From Hedera helix (lineage: Eukaryota > Streptophyta > Magnoliopsida > Apiales > Araliaceae): a stretch of 64,000 nt of DNA. Of the stretch, positions 22,862 to 33,329 are shown piece after piece (positions within the stretch are counted from its first letter, which is position 1; the number at the start of each line of letters is the position of its first letter). A program made the translations under genes and the position numbers. The notes beneath the pieces are model-generated. The model was not told the origin of the DNA. It ran no database searches and saw only the letters and a program-made list of their open reading frames with translations. Location: contig OX359265.1 of NCBI GenBank assembly GCA_947179155.2, positions 2,403,501-2,467,500 of the forward strand. Direction: 5' to 3'.

Positions 22862-25711
22862 ACCAAGCCCATTTCTAAAGCTCCCTACCGAATGGCTCCC
22901 ATTGAACTTCAAGAGTTAAAAGTCCAACTACAGGAATTGTTGGATACCGGTTTCATTCGTCCGAGTGCATCACCTTGGGGTGCTCCTGTTCTATTTGTGA
23001 AGAAGAAAGACGGGAGTATGAGATTGTGCATTGACTACCGAGAATTGAACCATGTCACCATCAAGAACAGGTACCCGTTACCTCGGATTGATGACATGTT
23101 TGATCAATTGCAAGGCGCTCAACATTTCTCAAAGATTGATCTCCGTTCTGGATATCATCAGTTAAAGGTTAAAGCTGAGGACATTCCAAAGACTGCTTTC
23201 AGAACTCGTTATGGGCATTATGAGTTCTTAGTCATGCCTTTTGGACTAACTAATGCTCCTGCAGCTTTCATGGACATGATGAACCGGATATTCAAGGAAC
23301 ATTTGGATCATTTTGTGGTTGTCTTTATTGATGACATCCTCATATACTCCAAGAGTCGCGAGGATCATGAACAACACCTGAGATTGATACTACAAAAGCT
23401 CCGTGAAAACAAATTATATGCCAAGTTGAAGAAATGTGAGTTCTGGCTTGAGGAGGTCGCGTTTCTTGGGCATGTGATTTCTAGTCAAGGAATATCAGTC
23501 GATCATGCGAAGATTGAAACGGTACTAAATTGGGAACAACCCAAAACAGTAACCGAAGTCCGAAGTTTTCTGGGTCTAGCTGGTTATTATCGGAGATTCG
23601 TAGAAGGATTTTCTCGAATCGCCACTCCATTAACGCAACTTACTCGGAAAAGCACAAAATTCATATGGAGCGAGGAATGCGAGAAAAGTTTCCAAGAACT
23701 CAAGAAGAGACTGGTTTCAGCTCCTGTTCTGACCATACCATCAGGATCAGGAGAATTTGTTATCTACAGCGATGCTTCTGGCAAAGGTCTAGGCTGTGTC
23801 CTTATGCAACATGGAAAGGTTATAGCCTACGCCTCTCGACAACTCAAAGATTATGAGAAAAATTATCCTACTCATGATCTAGAGTTGGCAGCAGTCGTTT
23901 TCGCGTTGAAGATCTGGAGACACTACTTGTACGGAGAAAAAGTGGATATCTATACGGATCATAAAAGTCTCAAGTATTTCTTCACCCAGAAGGAACTCAA
24001 CATGCGACAACGACGTTGGCTTGAGCTGTTAAAGGATTATGACCACACAATCCAGTATCACCCGGGAAAGGCGAACGTTGTAGCTGACGCTTTGAGCAGA
24101 AAATCTTATGCAAGTACAAGTGCACTGCTGACAACACAAAAGTGTATTTTGTACGACTTGCAAAAGATGGAGATAGAGCTAAAGACACCAGGGACCCACT
24201 CGAAGATTGCTCACGTGCGAGTAGAACCAACTTTAATCGATAAAATTAAAGCTGCTCAAGCTACCGATCCGGAACTGATAAACATGATAAAGAAAGTACA
24301 AGAAGGTGTCATTCCCGAAGCAAGAATCGACGAGAAAGGAATACTTCGAGTCAACTCTCGACTATGTGTTCCTAACGATCCTAAATTAAAGCATAAAATC
24401 ATGATGGAGGCACACAACACGCCGTTTGCAATCCACCCAGGAGGTACCAAGATGTATCGAGATCTTCGACATACATTTTGGTGGAACAATATGAAAAGAG
24501 AGATTGCAGAGTTTATCTCAAGGTGCCTAACTTGTCAACGTGTCAAGGCAGAACATCAAGTTCCTAAAGGTCCATTACAATCACTTGAAGTTCCCGAATG
24601 GAAGTGGGAACACGTCAATATGGACTTCGTGACGGGTCTTCCAAAAGTTTCTCAAGGCTTAGATGCAATTTGGGTGATCGTAGATAGATTGACCAAATCT
24701 GCTCATTTCTTGCCTATACGAGAAAACTTTTCACTTGAACGTCTTGCCGGTATGTACATAAATGAGATCGTGAGATTGCATGGCATGCCAGTTTCCATAG
24801 TTTCTGATCGAGATCCTAGATTCACTTCACGCTTTTGGATCAGTCTACAAAAAGCTATGGGCACTGAACTACGTTTTAGTTCTGCATACCATCCTCAAAC
24901 GGACGGACAATCGGAAAGGACGATCCAGACCCTCGAAGATCTTTTGAGACTTTGTGTATTAGACTTCAAAGGAAGTTGGGATAAGTACTTGCCGTTGGTG
25001 GAATTTTCTTACAACAACAGTTACCAAGCAAGCATAGGCATGGCTCCATTCGAGGCATTGTATGGAAGGAAGTGTCGCTCTCCAATATGTTGGAATGAGG
25101 TAGGAGAAACAAAATTGTTGGGACCCGAGTTGGTACGCTTGACGACCGAAAAGATCCAAATGATCCGACAACGAATACAGACCGCACAAGAACGACAAAA
25201 GAGTTATGTTGATCTTCATCGGAGAGACGAAAGTTTCAACGTCGGAGATCATGTATTCTTACGTGTTTCTCCATGGAAAGGGGTTACGAGATTCGGAAAG
25301 AGAGGAAAGCTCAACCCTCGATTTATTGGCCCATTTGAAATCCTCGATCGAATAGGAACCGTAGCCTACAGACTAGCCCTACCACCAAGTATGTCTCGCA
25401 TCCATAACGTTTTTCACATATCTATGTTACGTAAATATGTGAAGGACCCAAACCACGTCATTGAGTTAGAACCAGACGTTATAGCAGAAGATTTAACATA
25501 CGAGGAGGTACCTGTTAAGATCCTGGATAAGAAGGAGCAGATCCTACGCTCAAAGGTTATACCTCAAGTTAAGGTTTTATGGAGGAACCAAGATACTGAG
25601 GAAATGACCTGGGAGCTAGAATCTGAGATGAAATCTAAGTATCCTTACCTCTTCGATATGTCAGGTACGTCAATTTCGGGGACGAAATTTCATAAGGAGG
25701 GGAGGTTGTAA
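22862..25711 (+). CDS. Pol polyprotein: RT, RNase H, integrase, chromodomain
   Basis: Open without a stop from about 22757, with family similarity from about 22862 (APYRMAPIELQELKVQLQ). RT: PWGAPVLFVKKKDGSMR, IDYRELN, FSKIDLRSGYHQLKV and the catalytic VVFIDDILIYSK. RNase H: YSDASGKGLGCVL, the HDLELAAVVFALKIWRHYLY block and YTDHKSLKYF. Integrase: an HHCC zinc finger (H..H then C-x2-C in RCLTCQRVK), MDFVTGLP, VSDRDPRFTSRFW and HPQTDGQSERTIQTLEDLLR give the D-D-E core. C-terminal chromodomain: YEEVPVKILD, VKVLWRN, WELESEMKSKYPYLF. All catalytic motifs are present, so pol itself looks intact even though upstream frames are broken. The TAA stop overlaps the first bases of the 3' LTR. Acts in cytoplasmic particles and the nucleus; the chromodomain may direct integration to heterochromatin. 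Confidence 0.95.
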   Translation, partial: TKPISKAPYRMAPIELQELKVQLQELLDTGFIRPSASPWGAPVLFVKKKDGSMRLCIDYRELNHVTIKNRYPLPRIDDMFDQLQGAQHFSKIDLRSGYHQLKVKAEDIPKTAFRTRYGHYEFLVMPFGLTNAPAAFMDMMNRIFKEHLDHFVVVFIDDILIYSKSREDHEQHLRLILQKLRENKLYAKLKKCEFWLEEVAFLGHVISSQGISVDHAKIETVLNWEQPKTVTEVRSFLGLAGYYRRFVEGFSRIATPLTQLTRKSTKFIWSEECEKSFQELKKRLVSAPVLTIPSGSGEFVIYSDASGKGLGCVLMQHGKVIAYASRQLKDYEKNYPTHDLELAAVVFALKIWRHYLYGEKVDIYTDHKSLKYFFTQKELNMRQRRWLELLKDYDHTIQYHPGKANVVADALSRKSYASTSALLTTQKCILYDLQKMEIELKTPGTHSKIAHVRVEPTLIDKIKAAQATDPELINMIKKVQEGVIPEARIDEKGILRVNSRLCVPNDPKLKHKIMMEAHNTPFAIHPGGTKMYRDLRHTFWWNNMKREIAEFISRCLTCQRVKAEHQVPKGPLQSLEVPEWKWEHVNMDFVTGLPKVSQGLDAIWVIVDRLTKSAHFLPIRENFSLERLAGMYINEIVRLHGMPVSIVSDRDPRFTSRFWISLQKAMGTELRFSSAYHPQTDGQSERTIQTLEDLLRLCVLDFKGSWDKYLPLVEFSYNNSYQASIGMAPFEALYGRKCRSPICWNEVGETKLLGPELVRLTTEKIQMIRQRIQTAQERQKSYVDLHRRDESFNVGDHVFLRVSPWKGVTRFGKRGKLNPRFIGPFEILDRIGTVAYRLALPPSMSRIHNVFHISMLRKYVKDPNHVIELEPDVIAEDLTYEEVPVKILDKKEQILRSKVIPQVKVLWRNQDTEEMTWELESEMKSKYPYLFDMSGTSISGTKFHKEGRL
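25694..25706 (+). promoter_or_regulatory. Polypurine tract
   Basis: AAGGAGGGGAGGT directly precedes the TG of the 3' LTR. It is the expected primer for plus-strand DNA synthesis. It lies inside the end of the pol reading frame. Confidence 0.85.
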
Positions 25712-28700
25712 GACCCCGAATTTTATGAAATACAAAATTTAATTTTTCTTCATATAGATATTTTTTTTTTAAACAGTAAGTGGTTAAATCGATAAAGTTA
25801 AAAGTTAAGGATGTTATGTGCAAATTTTATTTTGTCGGACAATATTCGCTTTGTCGGGGAATATTCGTTTGGTCGGGGAATATTCGTTTGGTCCGACGGC
25901 GCCGAAATAACAAATTATTGGTGGACCCCACAACGGAATATTTGTCGGATATAGAAAACGACAGAAATAACCTTTTTAAATAAAAATAGTCAACGAAACT
26001 GTTAAAATACCGGTGATAAAAGAATAGTAGCATACGATAGTTATTGGTATTTTCTGTAGCACTCGGTACTCTACAGTAACACACGGTATTGCATAGTGTC
26101 TCATATTTTTGGTCTGATAATTGACACCGTAACTGTTACGCATCATTTCATCGATAATTGTCACTGCATAATATTTTATATTATCAATTCAATAATTGTT
26201 GTTACACAGTATTTTGCATTATTGATTTAATAATTGTCATTACACTGTATTTTATATCATTGAGTCAATAATTGTTGTTGCACTGTTTTTAAAATTATTG
26301 AACCTAATAATTGTCACAGTAACATATGCACAGTAATTCACATTATTGAATCAATAATTGTCATTACACAGTAACGTATGCTTTATTTTACATTATTGTT
26401 ATCTCTATTATGATGTTATTTAAACAGTTGTATTTCATTAATTTATTGACTTGATATCTAAGAGCTAACTATACTGTATTTATAACAATTAGTCATAATA
26501 ATTGAATTGATAAAGTTATTTGTTTATAATATAAAGTTAGGTGATTATTAGGTGATAAGAAATGAATGGTGTAGATTAAAGTGTGAATTATTGTTGAATA
26601 ATTGAATTGATTTGTTTATAATATAAAGTTAGGTGATTATTAGGTGATATGAAATGAATGGTGTAGATTAAAGTGTGAATTATTGTTGAATAATTAAATT
26701 GATTTGTTTATAATATAAAGTTAGGTGATTATTAGGTGATATGAAATGAATGGTGTAGATTAAAGATAATATAATATTTGAAATGGATGGTGTAGATTAA
26801 AAGATGATCTTTAAATGAATGGTTTAGATTAAATGAATGATAAGATTTTTGGCTATAAATAGAAGCCTTAACTTAAGGATTTTTCATAAACTTCCTTACT
26901 TGTTCTTTCTTTCTCTCTCTAAATACTTCTTGTGAAAGTTCTCTCTAAGTGTGCTTAAGTTTGTGAAGATCTATAAGTATACGTGTACTGTTCAAGTTAA
27001 TCAACCTCATTTAAATCAATATCCAGTCACGTGTTGAGGTAAGGGATACCATCTTTTTCATCTTCCATTATTCAAACGTACTATGGTAAGGAATGTCATC
27101 TTCTTTCATCTTCTATTATTAAAACTTACTACGGTAAGGGATACCATCTTTTTCATCTTCCATTATTCAAACGTACTATGGTAAGGGATGTCATTTTCTT
27201 TCATACTCTTAAAATTACTACTCGTAAGGGATACCATCTTTTTCATCTTCCATTATTCAAACGTACTATGGTAAGGGATTATCATTATTTGATTCTCGAT
27301 AATAATATTGTTTCTTCCTTACTCATAAGACGTGCCTTTTATTTCCATGTATTAAATTGTGGGAATAACCTTACGGAGCGGATTGCCGCCTGTTGGTGAA
27401 TAACCTTTCGTATTCATTCATTATTAATCTCTGAGAATAACCTTACGGAGCGGATTGCCGCCTGTTTGGTGAATAACTCTTTGTACTCAAATTCTATTAA
27501 ATTGTGGGAATAACCTTACGGAGCGGATTGCCGCCTGTTGGTGAATAACCTTTCGTATTCATTCATTATTAATCTCTGAGAATAACCTTACGGAGCGGAT
27601 TGCCGCCTGTTTGGTGAATAACTCTTTGTACTCAAATTCTATTAAATTGTGGGAATAACCTTACGGAGCGGATTGCCGCCTGTTTGGTGAATAACTCTTT
27701 GTACTCAAATTCTATTAAATTGTGGGAATAACCTTACGGAGCGGATTGCCGCCTGTTGGTGAATAACCCTTTGTATTAATTTCCTTCACCTTTTGTTAAT
27801 CAAACTTGCTACGGTAAGGGATATTATTTTCTTTCATACTCCTAAATCGACATTTATTATGGAACTATTGCTTCTATAATTCCTGAAAATATTATATGTT
27901 CCATAATAGTTGAACTTCATTATTTCAACTGAACCTTCCTATTTACGTGAACCTTTCTATTGAATTGTAACCGTTATTCTGAACTGTGGATCTTGAATAT
28001 CATTTTTAAATTTCACTCCACATCATGTTGACAATTTGGACATTATTTGAATCTGTACAAAGTAAACTTCCGATACTTATTGTTATCCTATTTCTTCTGT
28101 TCATCATTTATATCATTCTAATCATCCAAAAATCAAGCTGTTGTGAATATCTGTGGCCGGGGGCACATATGTGATATATTTGTTGAACAGATGATAGGTT
28201 AAAGGCGATATAATAGGTTAAAGGCGATACATCTGTTCGGTGTCTTTTATGGCACGTGGTGAATGTTCTCTTTGGCCCGTAGTGCAAAGATGAACTGTTG
28301 TTTGGTATGATTATGACCAAAGGCTGAATCTGGTATAATCATGACCGTTGGTGTTATATTGAATGTCTTTGGCCCGTAGTGCAAAGATGAACTATTGATG
28401 TGCATGATTATGATCAGGAACTGTGAATTTGTATTATCTTGACTAATGATATTTCAGATGATAAAAGTTGATGATGTTTTTCCTAAAAAGAGAACCGAGT
28501 GGACATTATAGTCTGCATTATTCTTCTAATAGATTACTCATTCCGCTGCTATTATTGATCTGAACGTTGTTTAAGAATTTAACTGCAGTTTTTGATATAA
28601 ACCTTGTAGTCTATTGTATTCTATCAAGAACTCAACTGTTGAAGACTAATGATAATTTATTCGTCATTATCTTAGTCATGATATTCTTTACTGGGCTATT

Positions 28701-28965
28701 TGAGCTCACCCTTTCTTTTGTTCCATTGTTTTTCAACAGGAGATGAAAACATAACAGGGTCTAGCCGGGGAATGGAGTGAGGGTCCGAGGAATAGTTATC
28801 ATAGTTTTCACGTTTTGTAAAATAGTGTGGCAATAATAGTGAAGACTTAGTTGTGTATTATTATACACTGTATTGTTGTACGTTGTGCTTTGTTGTAATA
28901 ATTTTGTTGTAGTCTTTTGACGACTCAAGTATGGGCTGTGTGGGCCCAGATTTGGGGGCGTCACA
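25707..28965 (+). repeat. 3' LTR of the Ty3 retrotransposon
   Basis: Same length and structure as the 5' LTR at an offset of 7519. The eight differences I see are single-base substitutions, mostly transitions (for example GGAAC/GAAAC near 25994, ACTATA/ACTGTA near 26476, TTAGTT/TTAGTC near 28676). It is followed by TCAGG, the target duplication. Confidence 0.97.
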
Positions 28966-29599
28966 TCAGGGGATGCCAAAATTATATATCAAAATAGAAC
29001 TCAACGTTTTTTCAAGTCTCAAAAGTCGTTTATGATTAATTTCTATATTAAACCTCGCAGCAATTTTCTTTCAATATATAAAATTAAAGAGTCGGTGAGA
29101 AAATCATCCTCCGTTGATCGAAGCCTAATTATGATGATATTCATAGCTGAAAATGATCATTCGATAATTGCAGTAGAAACTGAAAAAGTAAGCACGGAAT
29201 CAATCACTCTATAAACAAGTTGGTAAATTATTGATCTTTTAGTCCTTACCAACCAATGACATGAACTGCAGAATTTTGTGTGGCCCATTATGACATTAAT
29301 TGTAAAGCATGTAATTTTAAATTATGGGCTTATTAAAAAATAAATAAGGCCCATTAAAAATTATATACATATATACACAACAGGCCAAATAAAGTCTTAA
29401 GTCTAAAGCTTTTTTTACTTGAGTAAAGTCTAATTTATTTTTTTACTTTTATATTTTTATAAAGGGTTCTAAAACTCAAATATATAGAACATGTACTTAA
29501 TTATATATATAAACAGAGGATCTTCATTCTCAAAACTCAGGGGGTTGTCATAGCACCCCCAACTGATAAGGTAGTTCCGCTCTTGAGTGGATATGAAAT

Positions 29600-29991
29600 C
29601 AATGTTGAAAAAATCAGACCGGATCGGCAGTCGAATCGCAGTTCGCCCGGAACCAGTCGACTTTCCGGTTCGGTCCGACCAAAAAATCGAAAGTCAATGA
29701 CCCGGTCAAAAATCAGTTGACCACCGGTTTAATCGGTAGTTGAATCGGTTGACCCGATTTTCAAGTATTTTTTTTTATTTTCATAAAAATATTTTTAATA
29801 ATATTATAACATTATTTTACTATATTTTAGCTTATAAAAAATTAGATATTTTAAAATTTTATTAATAATATATTTTTTTATGTATTTATGACGTCACTGG
29901 TTCAATAACGGTTCGATCACCGGTTGGATCAGTGACCCATCCACCCGGTAACTTTTTCGGTTCGATGACCGGTCCGATTTTCTAAACATTG
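29600..29991. mobile_element. hAT-like MITE with perfect 8-bp target duplication
   Basis: The left end CAATGTTGAAAAAATCAG and right end (reverse complement CAATGTTTAGAAAATCGG) form inverted repeats extending into GACCGG. TATGAAAT flanks both sides (29592-29599 and 29992-29999). Many CCGGTT/AACCGG motifs in both orientations occur subterminally, with an AT-rich centre. It is non-coding. Its left target duplication overlaps the right one of the neighbouring hAT-like MITE by three bases. Confidence 0.88.
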
Positions 29992-29999
29992 TATGAAAT

Positions 30000-30742
30000 G
30001 ACTTATTTCAGTTTTTATTTTATTTTATATTTTATTTTATTTATTTACTCATGTCATTTTCTTAATCCAAATATAAAATTTTCTTTAATCTCTCTCTTTT
30101 GCAGCTATACTATAATATTAATTAATAAGCGTAGGGACAGTGCTGGTTTTATTCTAGAAGTTAATTTTTTTTATAATTATTAATGACTGGCGGGAATATT
30201 TTTTTAATCACTGAATAGTGGGATAGAGATTGATAAAATTATAAAGATGGAGTCGAATATATGGGTTAGTGGGGTGGGGTGCGGTGGAGTGGGCTGGTTA
30301 GTAATTGCATGCTCCATTTTCACATGCTGCTAAGAGCTAGAATCACAATAATAAGAAATTGTGAGTGGGTAAACGTGGATCGATGGTGATGGGGGAAAGT
30401 ATTTGATTGAGTATATACATATATATATTCATAACAAATATTTATTATAGATTAAAAATAAACAAACACTATATCTATCATCTAATACAAGAATAAACAG
30501 TCAAGATTAGAACTGAATTTACGACATCCGCTATTAATAATAGCGGACGACAGGTACATCCGCGCTACTAATAGTAACGGATGTTAACCCCATCATCGTC
30601 AACTACTATTAGTCATCCGCTACTATTAATAGCGTACGACGGATTTTAATTATTTAATCTCAATCGTTGATCCTTATAATAGATAGTATAAATGTTATTT
30701 ATTTTATCTTATTTCATAATAAATATTTGTTATAAATCATTG

Positions 30743-30776
<34 letters not shown>

Positions 30777-31686
30777 TGGGGGAGAATTTAAAAAAAATTA
30801 TGTAATGACAAAATGGTAATACATGAAGAAACTTTGCATACTATAAGCACCATACGAAAACTTTGCATACGCTGTTTTTTTTTGTCTAAAAATTGCGTTA
30901 TAAATCACTCTTCAATATATGTATGTGTATATACGTGGGCCAAGATGTTGAATTTGGGATTATCCACTTCCCACCATAAATGGATGGTAGAGAAGGGATA
31001 AAAAAAAATGAAAAAAAAAATGGCATTATAATGCACAAACTGGCATATGCTTAGATTGAAGTCAGTCCACATCGATAGTAGTACTTTTATCAGTTTCAAA
31101 AATATAGTTTTATTTGTAAATTTTGTAAGTATTAAAGATGTATTTTAATTGTTTTCATATTTATTTTTAAAATTAATAAATTATCATTTTAATAATGAGA
31201 GTATGCAAATATAATTTTGTTGTGATGTCTCATGGTTGTTTAGGCTATCGCCATGCGTTTTCCTTGGGCTGCCTCTTAATTGGAATATCAACCCGCACAA
31301 GTGAGTGTCATAATATCTTAAGCTCTTATGCCCAAAATAAGCACAAGAGATGGATAATATGGAGGACCACCAAATAATTGAGAAAAGATGGAATGCACTT
31401 AATGTGTCCTCATCCAACCAAAAAAAAGTCATATATAAAGAAAGACAACAGTTATAATAAGAGTGAGTACACGCATTTGAAGGGCGAGAGCTTAAATCCA
31501 ACTCTTATAATTTCTATGTTAAATTGAATTTAAAATCTTTAAGCGCAACTTAATATTAAGATTTTAAATTTAAAGAATTAAAAACATATTTGTAATTCTA
31601 TAAAATCAAAAATCAGTTAAAATTCAAGTTTATTTTCAATTCTTGAAAATTGACTGTCAAACATGACCTTATATGATCGTATATAA
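30000..31686. other. Intergenic, AT-rich, no gene seen
   Basis: Contains the palindromic cluster at 30521-30643 and an AT-dinucleotide run at about 30745-30773. Short ORFs here have no composition or motif support. Confidence 0.6.
30521..30643. repeat. Cluster of short palindromes (CCGCTATTAATAATAGCGG type)
   Basis: ATCCGCTATTAATAATAGCG at 30526 is a near-perfect hairpin. Related forms, some inverted, follow at about 30558-30583 and 30612-30636, separated by ACGAC/GTCGT-like spacers. Such subterminal arrays are typical of CACTA transposon ends, but no CACTA tips or 3-bp target duplication are found, so the origin is open. Confidence 0.6.
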
Positions 31687-31688
31687 TA

Positions 31689-31952
31689 CTCCCTCCGTTC
31701 TAATATTATAAGATCAATATTAATTTTTTAAAAATAAATTTTATATGTTTTTAAACTCAAAATTAATATGAATTTATTTAGTTAATGTCAATACAATTAT
31801 AAATACTATAAATTATTTTAAAATATTATTAATTATAAGATTTATTATTTTAAAAATTTAGATAAATTATATTAAATTTAAATTTAAAAATATCTTAAAT
31901 TAATTTTAGAAAAATTAATAATAATTTTTTAATTCGAAACGAATAGATGGAG
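31689..31952. mobile_element. Probable Stowaway-like MITE, decayed
   Basis: Left tip CTCCCTCCGTTCTAATATTA; the right end reads, in reverse complement, CTCCATCTATTCGTTTCGAA. Left flank is TA but the right is TG, so the duplication is imperfect. The body is very AT-rich with many TTTAAA tracts. Probably an old Tc1/Mariner-derived MITE. Confidence 0.55.
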
Positions 31953-32083
31953 TGTTTTGGTATATTGCCCTGTAATCTAACCGATAACAGTTCTAAAGGG
32001 TCATGCAACCCAAGGATTATTACTTTAGTTGGCAAAGCAAAGCACACCAAAAACTGTTAAAGCTAGCTCACTTTAGAGAAAAA

Positions 32084-32234
32084 GGATTTGGTTAGGGTGA
32101 AGTTGAAAATCAACTTCACCATAGTAAGTTATATGTTTTTTTATCACATTAAATATGTATGGATAACAATGTAATGAAAAAGCATATAACTTATTATGGT
32201 GAAGTTGATTTTTAACTTCACCATAACCGGATCC
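32084..32234. mobile_element. Mutator-like MITE (151 bp) with perfect 9-bp target duplication
   Basis: Inverted repeats of about 58 bp start GGATTTGGTTAGGGTGAAG and, from the other end, GGATCCGGTTATGGTGAAG. AGAGAAAAA flanks both sides (32075-32083, 32235-32243), the 9-bp duplication of Mutator-like elements. Each arm also contains its own palindrome (GAAGTTGAAAATCAACTTC), so the transcript could fold into nested hairpins. Confidence 0.85.
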
Positions 32235-32246
32235 AGAGAAAAAGGA

Positions 32247-33329
32247 GGGAAAACTACAAGAGCACAGGTCCTAGTAAAAAGCATCAAGCATGTTTTTATT
32301 TGCATAAGCCAAAGTAATCGTCCAAATGCTCACATGTCTAGTTTTAGGGTTTAATATATATGCCAACTCAAAAACAACTATTTGGGACCCAATTAAGCAC
32401 TCAGATCATACACCCCTCGATCGACTACAATTGATGAATATTTCCCACCGAGGACACCGTCACCATAAATTAGTCAAAGTCATTTAGCTTTGAGGAGAAT
32501 AAATTAATTACATAGGCTAAAAGTACATAAAAATTTCTTTTAGAAAAGAAAAAAAAAATAGGACTAGAATTGTATTCACAATTGCATGTTGTGTAGGTAA
32601 CTATAATTAATTTATGATGATAATTAAAAACTAAATAATTAACCAAAATGAATATGTTGGTGCAAGCCAAAGCAAGGTAGGTTGATTTTCTCTTAAAATA
32701 CCTATCAAACCAAACTAATGGTTTTACCAAACAATCATTTATTATCAACATTGAGATGACCGAGCTCAGTTAATTAACCTCTTGCAAACTTAATTGACTT
32801 CTTGCAACTCTATTGTGTTCGGAGGATAACCTTTGTATGACAATTGCAGCTGAATTGGAGAGGAGCTAGGAAACCAGGCCAACTTTGGTTAGGGCTCAGT
32901 CACCACCATGTCCGTGATTAGTATCAACTTTTCTTATTTAAAATTATAGCATATTTATAATATTGTTTAAAAAATTATAATAATTATTAATCTCAATACT
33001 ATTAGATTAAAACATAATGGAAACACACTGCACATAGAATTATATATAACCACCATGAAAATTACATATATATCACAAACACACATGATTATGGGGAACA
33101 AATCGAATTAATGAAAAAATACTATACGATATAAAAAAAAATGAAAGACAAAGACCCATCATGCATCCCCTTAATTTCCCTCCTCATTACGCATCTCGGT
33201 TCCCTGCCTCTCTCAGTCTCTCACTCCATTAAAGAAGAGTACACTCTCTCTCATTTCTCCTCACCATCTCTCTCTAGAGCTTGTTTGTTCTGCAACGTTC
33301 TTGTTCTATTCTCTCAAGCTCTTCTTTTC
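32247..33329. other. Intergenic and 5' leader of the C2H2 gene
   Basis: AT-rich with no separate gene. A TATATATAA stretch at 33041-33050 could be a TATA region. From about 33170 to 33329 the sequence is rich in CTCTC, typical of a plant 5' leader. An in-frame ATG at 33141 with no stop before 33330 leaves open a longer N terminus. Confidence 0.55.

Larger units (their letters stand above)
18188..28965 (+). mobile_element. Full-length Ty3/gypsy LTR retrotransposon, Tekay/Del-like chromovirus, very young
   Basis: Two LTRs of equal length (3,259 bp) start TGTAAGACCCC and end GGGGGCGTCACA. A perfect 5-bp target duplication TCAGG lies at 18183-18187 and 28966-28970. A Met-tRNA primer-binding site follows the 5' LTR and a purine tract precedes the 3' LTR. 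I count eight substitutions and no indel between the LTRs (about 0.25%), so insertion is recent. The 4,260-bp interior holds an unrecognised 206-aa ORF, a protease stretch and a long RT-RNaseH-integrase-chromodomain ORF. No Gag with a CCHC knuckle is seen. Two apparent +1 frameshifts break the protease/RT region. The long LTRs and the chromodomain with the YEEVPVKILD..WRN signature place it near Tekay/Del. Confidence 0.95.
18160..29586. mobile_element. hAT-like MITE split by an LTR retrotransposon
   Basis: The left tip AGGGGCGGAGTCCG (18160 on) and the right tip TAGTTCCGCTCTTGA (ending 29586) are imperfect inverted repeats. The flanks ATGGATAT (18152-18159) and GTGGATAT (29587-29594) agree at 7 of 8, an hAT-size target duplication. 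The 10.8-kb LTR retrotransposon 18188-28965 sits 28 bp inside the left end with its own TCAGG duplication. Removing it leaves a non-coding element of about 640 bp. The MITE is therefore older than the retrotransposon. Confidence 0.7.
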
